The notes below the pieces were generated by a model. The model was not told the DNA's origin, searched no databases, and saw only the letters and a list, made by a program, of their open reading frames with translations. Of a stretch of 64,000 bases of DNA, positions 11,095-23,300 are shown piece after piece (position 1 is the stretch's first letter; the number at the start of each line of letters is the position of its first letter). Source of the DNA: Phycomyces blakesleeanus NRRL 1555(-) (lineage: Eukaryota; Mucoromycota; Mucoromycetes; Mucorales; Phycomycetaceae); the NCBI RefSeq assembly GCF_001638985.1, contig NW_017265140.1, forward strand, positions 1,426,001 to 1,490,000, given 5' to 3'. The position numbers were made by a program, and so were the translations under genes.

Positions 11095-13854
11095 AGGAGC
11101 TCGAAGGATAAAGAATAACTCTCTTATAGAGTTCTCTTTATTTTTTATTTTTTTTTAAAAAAAAAACCCCAAAAACACATTCTTCTAATCTCATTACAAA
11201 ACAAAAAAAAAGTCATCTTATAGAGGAAAGATTTGAATGTGTTCAATTTTTCTCTTCCTCCTTCATATCTATCTCTTTCGCTATATCTTCTTTTTACCTC
11301 TATCTATCTCTTTACTTTCTTTATATATATATAAGACCTTCACATATATACACGCAAAAATTTATATATATATATAAATATTTATTCCAAATAAAAATAA
11401 ATAAATATCATATCAAGCAAACCAAAGCAACCCAAGAATAAAGTAATATTCAGATCAAAATGTATATATATAATTGATTTTTGATATGTTGATTGACCAA
11501 CAGACAAGTCAAGTCACTTTGCAAAAAAATAAATAGATAACGCTTATCTTTCTCTTTCTTTCGTTTATTTGTTGAATATATTATATATATTATATATAAT
11601 ATATATAAACAAAAGTAAACTGAAGAGAGAAAAGAGAGAGAGAGAGAGAGAGATCTATTGAAATATTCGCACAATTGACCTTTTGTTGTTGTTGTTGTTG
11701 AAATTCTAGACTTGTCAATGTGGAGTACAGTTGTGCCTGTGAGTTTGTATTATTTCCCTATTATTACTTTTGGCATCTTTTGGCACGTGTCAAGAATTAG
11801 GATCACTAATTCAATTATGATGTTTTGTGGTGAATATCAAAAGTTCGGGTCAAGTATAAAATGATCACTCTAGATTATTCAAGGTAAATCGGTAATGGTA
11901 AAAAAAAAATAACAGACCTTGGAGAATCGAATTGAACATTTGAATTTTTAGGTAAATTATGTAAATTAACAAAATGTATAAATCTCTAAAGCTGTATTTA
12001 AGACTGGTGCAAAAATAAATATAAATATACATATCTTAATGAATGTTAGACAAGGATTCATTGAAGAATATTGAAACAATTTTGCAACATTGAGATCTAA
12101 TCGGCATACCAAGCCTCAATTTCTATAGTGCTACCTACGTTACTTCTATTGGCTTTAACAAAAACCATAGGATATGAAGAAAAAGGGAAATAAGGCTCAT
12201 TTAGTTTATTTGAACAAAGTATATAACCAAACAAACTAGTTTAGCCATCAAAGATGAACTTAAAAGTAATAAGAAATATATAAAGTAATTTTGGGATATA
12301 TATACTGTCAGATAGGTATATTATGCAAAGAAGCGTTTTTGTTTGTTGTTGTAAAATCGGTGCTGTATCTACTTAATCAGAATACATTGAGATACTTATA
12401 GTGTTTGATGACCATATGAATGCATTAAAGTACCCACACAAACAAAAAACAAAAGAAGGTATCTGGAGAAGCTCAATTGATAATAAAAAAATATTCCCAG
12501 TATTCTACATATAAACCCCTCCCATTTTTTTCCCCTACCATTTCCTGGTATTGCTAATATTTTACCTATTGGTTTCAAGACCAAAAATAAGAATAATAAA
12601 TAAATGCCATCATTTCACAGGATAACCACCCTTTTGTTTCCATTTGTTTGTAATTCATAAGAGAAGAAGAATTGACAGTTTTTATAAGTGGCTAACAAAC
12701 AGTGATTGCCGGTGTATTCTAAACGATGACATGGTGCAAAAAAGTAAAAAAATAAAAATAAAACAGCAGCCAAAGAATCAAAAGCCAGACAGAGAGTTAC
12801 CACTATACTGGGTCCAAATGTTTGCATTTGACTTTCAAGTGGGAGGTCGAGACTTTAACAGGAATCGATAAAAAGAAGAAGAATAAGAAGAATATGCTGG
12901 CCATTCTGAGGTAATTAGTAAAAGGACTGCAGATGACCGTGTAATTATATATATATATATATATTTTAAAAAAAAGGTTGCAATGAATGGACTGGGCAAA
13001 TGTGCACATAAATGATAATACTTATTCTGTTCATAAGACTTGCGGTATTTCTGTTATATTTATATAAAGCACAATCCTATTGAGAATAAATATTTCAAGC
13101 ACAATGCATGTTGTTAAAGCATAACGTCAATATTCTGCATAGACATGTCATATATCGAGTACTTAATCTACTATTCATACAAATAGCAAAGGAAAGGTAG
13201 TGTTGTGCCCAACTGCAACTGTATCTCACCTCCACCAACTGCTATATACAAGGTCCTTTGAAAAATTTGGATTTGAATTTTTTTATCAGCAATAAGAATG
13301 TTTTACCTTAAGGTTAAACAGAAAGTGCATCTCTCAAATCGCAGGCGATATATGTAGTATTAAGAATAGCGAATTGTACAACTGCAATTGTGTGAATCTT
13401 TTTAAACCTAGTCTAGTCTAGTCCAGTCCAGTCCAGTCCAGTCTTCTCTCTTTCTCTCTTTAGCTTCTAGGTGTCATAGTAAAGGTAATACATGACACAG
13501 CACAGTCTACCTGTACATCAAAGGACAAAGGGTGTACAAACATCAGATACTCGTGGAAAGAATCAAATATGAGAGATAAGGATAATCGAATTACACTTTT
13601 GGAAACAATGTGCCACAAATTAAAGGAAATATTTTAACAATGCTTAGTCTAGTAATTGTATCTACAGTAAAGCAAAAGCTGTTTATTTTATGAAAGAGAC
13701 ACAATGAAATAAGGTAGATTCTTGGTAACCAACCTCAATTACACTAATTTACATACACACACTTATATGTATATATATTTATATTATTATTTTTAAGCAG
13801 AAATCACATACAAAGAAAAACAAAAACAAAAGAAGAATACAGCCAGTAAATGCA
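11095..13854. other. Gene-free interval between convergent ILV5 and carotenoid oxygenase
   Basis: 2.8 kb between two convergent gene ends. Just after the ILV5 stop is a T9A10 palindrome (11148-11166), probably part of the 3' region. Other features are TA arrays near 11320-11410 and 11580-11605, an AG array at 11625-11653, a TTG run near 11682, and a GTCTA/GTCCA pentamer array near 13411-13443. Short open frames at 12396-12871 show no family similarity. No RNA gene was recognised. Confidence 0.55.
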
Positions 13855-15811
13855 TCAATTGATTGATACATTTTCAAAATGATGGTCTACAAATGAACCA
13901 TGGAATGTTGTGGCAGTAAACTGACCAACCTGGCAAGTAGCAACCTCCTGCATTGTCTTGGCATCCAAAAGAAGCAAGAAACAATAGTCCTTTGAGGGAT
14001 CTTCCTTGTCAAGTTTGTTCACCAAGCTCATCAACACACCATCGTCTTCTTCGGTTCCTCCAGGGCGAGGAGCAAATATAGGTTCAGAACAGGCACATCC
14101 TTCCTGGCTGTATCTAATTACACTACCGTCATCCAGGTTGACTTTTACGAGATCATATCTTTCGTTGCTCTTGGCGGTTACTGAAATCAATTGGCATCCA
14201 TAGACAAACTTGTGCTTGCGCATGGCATAGTCCTGGCTGTACCGTGCAAACTCAACGTTGGAAGCAATAGTACGGTATGTTGCCTCACCTGTTCCGTTCT
14301 CGAGGACGATCTGATAGCGGCGCAGGTCACCAAAGCTGGGTTGGCGTAAAGGAGGGATGTTCATACCATTGTACTGCTGGGACTGCTTGGAGAGTTCAAG
14401 CTGCTTTTTAACATGGGAATCATATTCAGCTTGACGTACAGGCTTTGCAAATGTGTGGAGCTGGCACATAATATCCGCATTCTCGAATGCACAGATGTCC
14501 ATATCAATGACCTGTCGTCCTTGAGCATCAACGCTATCCCACGCATTGGCAACATGGAAACTAAAAAAGGTCTCGACAGGAACCGAAGCAACGAGTCCCT
14601 TTCCGTGGCGACTGATCACATGGAAAAAGGTTGGTCTATCATTGCTCCATGCCATACCAGTGTTGACAGCTCCACTGACAAGAAAATCAACGCCCATATT
14701 GGTGTAGGCAAGTGAATACTCTGGCAGAATAATATAATCCTTGGTGATGTTGAATGCATGGATATATACAGGTTGCACACGGGTACGCTTTTCATCAAGA
14801 CGGTGAGTAAAATCGGCCAAGATGGTGATCTTTCCTTCGGGAGTTGACGAAAAAACCTGGAGTCGGGCAGGAAACATGTCAAGAACAAAATTGATTGTTT
14901 CCTTTGTAATCGGATCATATTGATGGTGTGCTGCCGAAAGATCTCCCTTGAGTTTCTTTTCAAAATTACCATAGTTGAATAGTCGCTTGGGTTCTATGAT
15001 TTTTTTTTAAAAAATAAATAAAATAAAATATATATATATGTATATACATGCTTATAGTAATTTACCAAGTGTATCAGAGTTCAATTGCTGAAGCATGTTT
15101 GCATCAGTCTTGGCCACCAACACTCGATCACTTTCACCATTGTTTTTATCAGCAGCCTTGTAGACTGGTGGAATAGGGAAATTAGGTGTCGCAGTGACAC
15201 CAACAGGCTGGGAGGAAGGTGAAGTCTCGTCCAATGGACGGCGGCTGAGTAGCATGCTATCAAACCTTAAGTAAATGTCTTTTAGTCGCTGCTTGACCGA
15301 CGTTACAGTCGGCTGATGCCCGAAGAATATTTTTCCTTGTCCGTTATCCTTTGCTATGCTGGACTCAAACTCTTCTGAGATGTTTCTTGAATTGTAACGC
15401 ACGGCCTGTCTTTCACTAGAAATCTCAAAGCGGTGCATAAATGGCATGCCGTCGAAAGCATGGTTAATCGCAAAAGTGGTTCCGTTTGCCTGCTCAATGT
15501 TGTACTTTCCAGGGCCTGGATAAAGAATGTGGTCAGATAACTTAAGCATATTGCTGCTTTTATCTATCTATCTAACAAAAAACACACATACCAACACGGT
15601 ACATGATTCCATTAAACCAGTCAGGTACGCGTCCCTTCACAGGGAACCATTCAGGAGTTCTTTTTTCTGGGGTGTTCCGGAAGACTGTGGTTTGTGCCGC
15701 TGCCAATAGATCTTGTCCGTTGAAATAGGTCGTAAATCTTGAGACTAATCCAAACGGATTAACCCATACCATCGTTAATAATGCGATTATAAACGAGAAG
15801 AGGATGATCAT
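13855..15811 (-). CDS. Carotenoid cleavage oxygenase (RPE65/CCD family)
   Basis: Three exons, complement(join(13855..14993, 15066..15515, 15592..15811)), give 602 aa with consistent splice phases. The fold is the seven-bladed Fe(II) carotenoid oxygenase. The four iron-ligand histidines fit AAHHQYDP (near 246), YIHAFNITKDY (302), FHVANAWD (370) and FHGSF (588). FDGMPFMHRFE is the family's N-terminal blade motif. The first in-frame ATG opens a hydrophobic segment (MIILFSFIIALLTMVWV), which predicts an N-terminal membrane anchor or uncleaved signal. In Mucorales the CarS and AcaA enzymes of this family cut beta-carotene and its apocarotenals toward trisporic acid, the mating pheromone. Which of these, if either, this gene corresponds to cannot be decided by eye. 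The ligand set is complete, so activity is expected. Confidence 0.9.
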
Positions 15812-17570
15812 TAAAAACAAAGAAGAAAAAGACAAAGAAACACGCGCCCGCGATTGTGGAATTGAGTAATGCCTTTATACAAAGTTCGGATCTCGAATGC
15901 GAGCACTTTTTTTTTTTCTTTTTTTTTGCTGCTTAGATCTCCGGCGATGGCACATCACAAAACGTTCGTAATTAAGTAGAGCGAATGAATGCTTCTTGAT
16001 AAAGGTCAATTTTCAGCACCACAGCCTTGTATAATTTACCTTGACTAGCTTGGTGTCCAAGCACACGCCCACTCTTCCAATATTGACCGGTATCAAGTCA
16101 CACGGGAGAGCACATTAGATGTCTTATTTTGGGACGTGCTTATTCGTTTCAAAATCGACAATTGTATCAAATAGCCTATTCTTTTGTATATATCTATATC
16201 CAAATGTTTCTTTAATCTAGACAACAAAGCTCTCCTTAGCATATCTTAAAATTCGTTTTATTATTACTGTAGATAGGGAGATATACATATAATACTCCCA
16301 TTACGAGAGAATATATTGTATTCATGGGCAGTCCAGATATAAACTATAGAAAATTAAGCACTGATGGCTTGGCTTAAGTGTAATATCCACATATAACTTG
16401 TTTCATTGATATTGTCTTCCTTAGACTGGGGAGAGGTTGAGATTATAATTGTTTGTTTTTAAGTGCTTTGGTTACAAGGGGTGGATGTGGTACGTCGTAG
16501 GCTCCTTCATACAAATTAGTCTTTAGTGTCAATTTAGAACAATCAAATGTCTTTAATGCTGGATTCTAACCGTATAATAGCTTATATGACAAGAGTTACT
16601 TTTAAACACCTTATCGTGTTTGTGTAATGCGAGGATTCTTATTACCCTTTTGTAAAGACTCCGTACCCCGTTCGTATCGTCAAACAAACAGTTTACCTGT
16701 ATCACGACTGTCTGTAAAACGTTTCACAGGCGCAACTCCCTAATTGTGTGTACAACTTTTTCCTGAAAGTAAAATGTCATGACATTCGGAAATGTAGAAT
16801 ACAAAAGCATACACAATTCGACAGCTTGGCAAGATATAGTACATTCAGGAAATAGTGCAAGTCAATATTACAGAAACTCCATATACTCAGTTTTTGATTA
16901 GAAGAAGGGGTTCTTTTTAAAGACCAAGATTTTTGCAGTTTTGTCAGAGTGTGATATATAACTCAAGGTGGCGTCTGTCTAATTGTAGCAGTCCAATGCT
17001 AATGGTATTGCTTTTTTTATTTCTTTACACATAGTAATTGAATTGGTGTCTGTATACATCACAAGCTTGTATATATTTTGTGGGACTTTTCGAATTGCTA
17101 GACATGTACATAGCTGTTTGCCAGACTCAATTTGACTTGCCTCCTTTGTAGGCATTTTAATCTAGGGCTGACTATGTATTTCATGAGATATATAAAACAG
17201 AGTAAGACTTGCTTGACTCCAAAGTTTATTGTTAATAGCTAGTATTTTAATTAGTAAGACTCTATTATAAACAGGTGGATAATTATGTTTTTTTAATGAT
17301 ACTTCACAGCCATGCGTAGTAGTGTGTATCAGCGATTGCGGGTGGTTCTATGCGAGAGTAGGTGTCTATTTTAACACACGTACATGCAAGAGGTAATGTA
17401 TCAAGAAAAGGAGAATATTTGTGTATAAAATTCAAATGAAATCAGTGCAACAATTTAGGGCAAAAGAACTAACTCCCATTAATATATATACATATGAAAT
17501 AAAATAATAATCTGGGGCAAGGATTATAAAAGGAGTCTTACCGGGTTACTATAGCCGATGAAGGTCCAAC
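15812..17570. other. Intergenic region upstream of the carotenoid oxygenase
   Basis: 1.76 kb with no open frame of protein-like composition. It separates the oxygenase start from the SLD5 stop, both minus strand, so it should contain the oxygenase promoter. Compared with other gaps it has few simple repeats and a more mixed composition (about 16000-17450), which could reflect regulatory sequence or a decayed element. No motif was recognised with confidence. Confidence 0.45.
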
Positions 17571-18683
17571 TTAAATCAATTCAACTGTGCCCTCCTCGAG
17601 TAAATCTTTAACGGATCTATAACGCAGCAGGACGATATCTCCTTTTTCATAATCTACCATCTCAGTCCTAATCCATTACACACATACATATATATATATA
17701 TACATATTAGCCCATAAATTTCAGGGTGGTATACACAACTTACATGGACAGCACAACCCTCTGTCCATCCTTTAGGAAACGGCAAAATACAGGTGCTTCC
17801 AGATTTGGTGTTACGACTATGAGGACGATATCAATACCAATGCCAACCTTAATGTCAATGCTCATCAACTTTATATTGACTTACTCATGCTAAGTTCTCC
17901 ACTCATCTCATCTTGCTTGTGTTGTGATGGTGGCAGCAGTCTTACAAACGCTTCATGGTTGCTTCCGTCTAATAGTTCTTGGTAGCTTTTATTTTTATTT
18001 TTATTATTATTTTTGGGGAAATTAGTGATCCAATTGATGGCATAATAGTATAAAGTGGGGGTTTGATTTATTATTATTGTTATTCTTCTTCTTCTTCTTC
18101 CTCTTCTTCTCTCTTTACCTTCTTGCATAAACAATTTCTTGGGGTGACATGATATCTTCATAATCCGGTAATCGCAGGAGGTGAAGGGCAAATTTCTCAA
18201 TTTTGAATAATCGTGCTCTCAAGTAACTTTTTATAAGATAGCGCACACGCTCAACTTCTGTCTCATACACCACCGAGACAAACATGTTTTTAGCGTCAAC
18301 GGTAGTAGAGTCCAAGACATTGTCTATCTAAAAAAGAAAAAGAAAAAGACGAAGAACACCCCCCAATTTATCCGAACAGTAAATTAAGAATGTCGAACTC
18401 AAGAATAATATGAGCAATAAAGAATAAATTCCAAAGCAACCTTTTCTCGAAGTTTGTCTAAAAGACTTTCCACCAGACGTCGTTTGTATTTGAGTAATTC
18501 AGGTGAATTTCGTTCATTAATCCATGCATGGGTAAGGGCAGTGACCTGATCATCATCGTAATTTTCATTGAGTTGGCTTACTGCCACAGCCTGTGCATAG
18601 AGTGAATCCTCCTGAGAGAGATGAAAAGAGAGGTTGTTCTGACTGCTGTTGACAGTCGAGGTATCATCTTCGATTACGCTCAT
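17571..18683 (-). CDS. SLD5: GINS complex subunit SLD5
   Basis: Five exons, complement(join(17571..17667, 17744..17816, 17885..17985, 18119..18327, 18441..18683)), give 240 aa, the usual Sld5 length. Most introns have strong borders; the first has a weaker GTTGCT donor. Recognition rests on the helical A-domain (LTHAWINERNSPELL, then VYETEVERVRYLIKSYLRAR, then LFKIEKFALHLL and MSPQEIVYA) and the C-terminal B-domain (VTPNLEAPVFCRFLKDGQ, then DIVLLRYRSVKDLLEEGTVELI). Sld5 with Psf1-3 forms GINS, which joins Cdc45 and Mcm2-7 in the replicative helicase in the nucleus. The N-terminal 50 residues are Ser/Asp/Gln-rich. The 17885/17816 junction was chosen because it is the only acceptor that keeps the frame into the B-domain. 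Confidence 0.9.
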
Positions 18684-20358
18684 GTCGATATTATATGTGT
18701 AGAAATATATAAATATATAAATATGTATTTTTTGTTTGTTTGTTTGTTTGTGCGTATGAGTGTGTATGCGTGCGTATGCGTATGCGTATCCGTGGGCTTG
18801 GGCGCGGGCGTGGGCGTCTGGGTGTGTTGGGTGTGTCTGGGAGTGGGTGTGGGCGTATATATCTAATTATATAGTCTGTTGTGGTTTTATTTGGTGACTG
18901 ACACTTGTGAGCTTATTGGTGTGTTTTTGTCTTTTCTGGCTTCAAGGTACGCTGGGCCCTTTCTCCTTTCCAGTTAAAGTGCTTAGTGACTTCGTAAAAT
19001 GTTTTGTAGAAAAATTCATGGAGTCACAAGCCTTCCCTTTTTTGAGCATCTTGTTCGCAAAAGCAGGGCCATACTTGAGAATGCCAGGATTGTTTATAGT
19101 GGACCAATAACTGGTCTAGAAAACTAAATATATACTCAATTCAACTTGCATCTATGCATATGCCTTAATGAAGCATCTTTTGATGGATTTCATACATATA
19201 CATATACATTTGCATATGCATACACATACCTATACACATACGCATACGCATACACACGTACACTAATATATTAAAGAGATACAAGTCCTATGGTATTCTA
19301 TGCAAGAGGCTGTAGTGTTGTCACAAGCTCAAATTCCAAAACTAAATATAAATGTTCTGGGCAAGGATAAAGAAATATGTTTCAAACAAACTCCAAACCA
19401 TGAAAATAGATCTGTTTGGCGTGATTGTTGATACAAATAAAATACATTATGTAACAAAGGGATACGCCTTATTGTCGTTTAGTTGGTTTGATTGTATTTG
19501 TTGTTAAGGACTTTATGATTTCTTGAATTCCACTAAGTTTTTGTAAGGAAAAAAGAAGGGTATAACTTTTTGCTGATTTTTGTCTTATAATATTCCAAGT
19601 AAGGGACCATCTTACACCGTTTCTATAGCATTTGAAGAAAAAGAAAATCACAAAGCTATAGTAGATCAGACAACTAAACAAGCAAGAAAAAAAATGTGTA
19701 CATGTGCATATAAGTTATGACTAGTATGGTTGGGTTGAGTATCTTTGAGAAGAAGGAGAGGAAGAAGAGGAAGAGCAAGAAATCAAAAGAAGAAGGATAA
19801 ACAGTCAAAAAGAGAGAAAGAGAGAAAGAACGAAAAAGAAACTAAAGTGTAAGCGGAGAATGGTACAGTCGTCATGTATGAAGCAATTGTCTTCTTCATT
19901 GGACTTTTTGCTTTTGCTTTAGCCGGCTGAAAATACCCTTTCTTACCACCCGATTTCAAGACAGCAATATCCTGCTTTCTTTGATTCCATCATCACTATT
20001 TATTGACAATAGAACAGCCTGGAGTATTACCCCCTCCCCTTTGTCTCGTACCTTTCACATCCAAAACTCTCAACTCGTTTCGTATGACTTATTTTCTGGA
20101 TCGCCTCGGGAAAAATAAGACCAAACAAACTCCCCTGAAAGTCATCACCACCCTGCCTACCTGTCCATCTCCTGGTAAAAAAAGAATAATCCGTTCTTTC
20201 AAACTTGTATTCTTGTCTCTTTTCCTCCTAAGGATTGAGGACAAGAGACATTGTGCGTATGGGTTGATTAATAGTCTTTGAAATCATTCGTAGCTCAACA
20301 GAAAGCATTGAAACGAAACAGTAAAACATGGAGTCGTTCCAGTTCCATATCCAGAAAC
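18684..20358. other. Shared upstream region of SLD5 and formin
   Basis: 1.7 kb between divergent genes. 18727-18860 is a GTTT array followed by an unusually G-rich TGCGTA/GGGCGT stretch on the plus strand. 19195-19262 is a CATATA/CATACG alternating array. About 18950-19110 is open in several frames on both strands but resembles no family I can name. 19750-19860 is purine-rich (GAAGA type). No RNA gene was recognised. Confidence 0.5.
18727..18860 (+). repeat. GTTT / GCGTAT / GGGCGTG low-complexity tract
   Basis: Tandem GTTT units are followed by TGCGTA-type units and then a G-rich GGGCGTGGGCGT segment. G content stands out against the AT-rich surroundings. It lies 45-180 bp upstream of the SLD5 start codon, so it may sit in the SLD5 promoter or 5' leader. 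Confidence 0.7.
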
Positions 20359-23300
20359 ATGCCTACCACACAACCAACCTCTCCTACAGAAGTCAATCTG
20401 CTCTTTGACCAAATGCTGGTAAAATAGCAAGTTTGTGTAACAATGAGCTAACCTAACTTTTTAGGAGAGACGCGGAATTCACGATGAGAATGTTCAAAAG
20501 CACATGCAATCATGGGATGCAAGCAAGAAATGGCTAATGATTCATCAAGACAAAGAAGCAGAACAACTAATGTTGGGTCACCACGACGAAAGACAACCAA
20601 GTTCAACGCCTCTCCTGAGTGTCCTTGCCGAAAAGGCTGGACATGTGTATGCGGCTACCTTGGAAGCAACTACTCCTTGGTCAGCAACCAGCGGACGTGC
20701 ACGATTTACTCAAAGCTATGGGCAGGGGTTGAGTCCTATTACACGTGCAGAGAGGAGCGAACTTGGGCTGGAAGAACATATGACTTCAGATCCCAATTCA
20801 CCCGTCTTTTTTATCCAGATGTTGATGATCACTCGAAAGCGCGTCGTAACTCCTATTGCAGTTTCACGACTAGAAGTAAGCCTACGAACCCATCCGATTA
20901 GGTAAGTAGAGAGATTATGACCCAAAGAGGCGCAAATACTTTAGAAAGCTCATAATTATCTGTTTGGTTCGAATTTCTATCATCAGTTGGGTCAGCCAGT
21001 TTATTGATCTAAAGGGGTTTCGTGTACTTACAAATGCCCTTGAATTCATGCATCGTAAGCAAGAAAGGTTAGTTACATTTCAAGCACAAAATTAGATATT
21101 AATAATCGGAATTTTACTGGAATAATATTTAGGGCAGAAGAAGACAACGACGTTGAAATCGAGATTGTCAAATGTATCAAAGCATTATTAAATACAAAAG
21201 TAATGATTCTTGATGCGTAAAGATATAAAGGAAATCCTTGTCGGGTTTATTAATAATTTCTTGTAGGCCGGCGTTCGAGAAGTTATAGCTTATCCTAACC
21301 ATATATACCCAGTAATATTTTGTCTATACCGATCCCACTGGCAAACTCGCAAATTAGTATGCGAGCTTCTTGCATTCCTCTGTTACTGTCATCCGCGCGG
21401 ATACAAAGATGTCTTGGATGGATTTGAGCTCTTGAAAATATATCAGCAAGACTTGGTTTTATTCGAGTCATGGCTTAAAGGCTTTGAACGAATAATTATT
21501 GATTATAAACAAGGAGAAGCTCCTTGGTCACTAAGGGAAGAATCTGGGAAGACAGGCGATTTGAACATGTCAAGCAATCATCTGATGGAGTATGCGGTAA
21601 ACATATCTATGAAACCGAAAAGGATATTTATTAAATCAAGAATTGACCCATCTGTACCCAAAATTTTTATTATGTTGAAAAAAAAATATAGGTCTCCAAT
21701 ATGATACTCGCAAACGCACTTACAAAAGTGTCCAAACACACACATTGCCAAATTCGTATACGAAACCAACTCAATGCATGCGGGATGCAAACACAAATAT
21801 TGCCTTTGTTGGATACCCTTAATTACCCTTTATTGACTCTCCAGATTGAATCCTTTCGACTTGTAGCTGACAATGATTTTGAAGACGCGTTTGGGGACGA
21901 AATGTCTCTCTTTTCTGACGTTTCAGAGCCATCCGAACTATTTAACCATGTACTGATAAACCTAGAAGACGCACCAGAGGCAATGGAGTATCTCAAGAAT
22001 ATTCTCCGTAGTATGATCCTAGTAAAAGGAGAAGTAAATACAAAGTAAGTTTTAATTTGCACCGAGACAAATTCAAGACAGACTGGAAATCTAACGAAAT
22101 GGACCCCCAAATTTCTACAAGAACACACAATTATCAGGCCATGAGTTCATCAATAGCAGATATTGTGATGGGTCGCTCAGAAAGTTCTTCTTCTGATACA
22201 TGTAGTACTCTAAACAGTATTCCAGTTGGAGATCTAATACAGAAATACAATGACATTGGTAGAATGAATTACATGGAAAAAGAGTCTGCTGAGGTGAGAC
22301 AGCGTATGAATGCCGCCTTTTCCGAAAAGCATGAATTGGAATATGATATCAATTCCTTAAAAAAACCAACAGCCTCGAACTCCAATACAACTATCAAATG
22401 TTATGGTAAGAGTTAAATTAGACAGTCATGTTTATTTTGATACTTATCCCTTTCATAGAGTTAAAACAGGAAGAAGAGCTTATGCAGATGAGAAATCAAG
22501 TTAATGTCTTTGTTGGTATCCTAAAACAGCATGGCTTGCTTCCAGAACTTGACATTGGGCGAAAAGGATCAGTAAAATCAAGAACAAGTAAGTTGAAAAT
22601 CAAAAGCACCTTTTTTTTTCTCCGGATAGAATATTGGCTTAATAAGAATTCATGTCCAAAGCAACGAAAGAAGACTCATTACAAAATAAGAGCTTGAAAG
22701 ACAACATACAGCTATCAAGATCAACATCCAAATCAAGTAAGCAAAACTTATAATAAAGTGTATTTAACCGAATACTTATATCGAGAGTAATAGGCAAAAG
22801 GAAGAAAATAGTAGATTCAGAAAAAGAATCAGACCCATCGCCACTACCACTCATATCGACACCTTTACCATCACATTTATCCCTATCATCTCCATCTCAG
22901 TCCCCATCATTAACGCCACCACCCCCGCCACCGCCACCGCCCCCGCCACCTCCACTTCCACCACACATAATTGGTAGCTGTGATACTTGTTCACCAAAAC
23001 AACAAATTTACAAATATCTTATTTTATGTTTCTAGCCAGAGCAGATTCTAAGGAACCACAGTTACCTTTACGCCCTCATCCGTATCCACCCCCACCACCG
23101 CCTCCATTTCCCATGAGAAACCGTATGTAAAATAATAATGAAGCGATATTCTATGTATTGAATATATATATATACTTTAAACTTTTTTTTTAAAAAAAAA
23201 TAGTCAATGCAGTCTTGGATGTATCACCAGCATGTGAGTACCATATCATATTATATACATATGTTACGCTCAAAAAATATTATCCTCAAGCTCATGTGTA

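Noticed and set aside
18907..19110. Open frames on both strands upstream of SLD5
   Set aside because: Short, no conserved motif and no ATG at the start of the plus-strand frame; kept only as part of the intergenic description.
20003..20281. Plus-strand 92-codon frame upstream of the formin
   Set aside because: Starts with TTG, has no family features and lies where the formin leader is expected.
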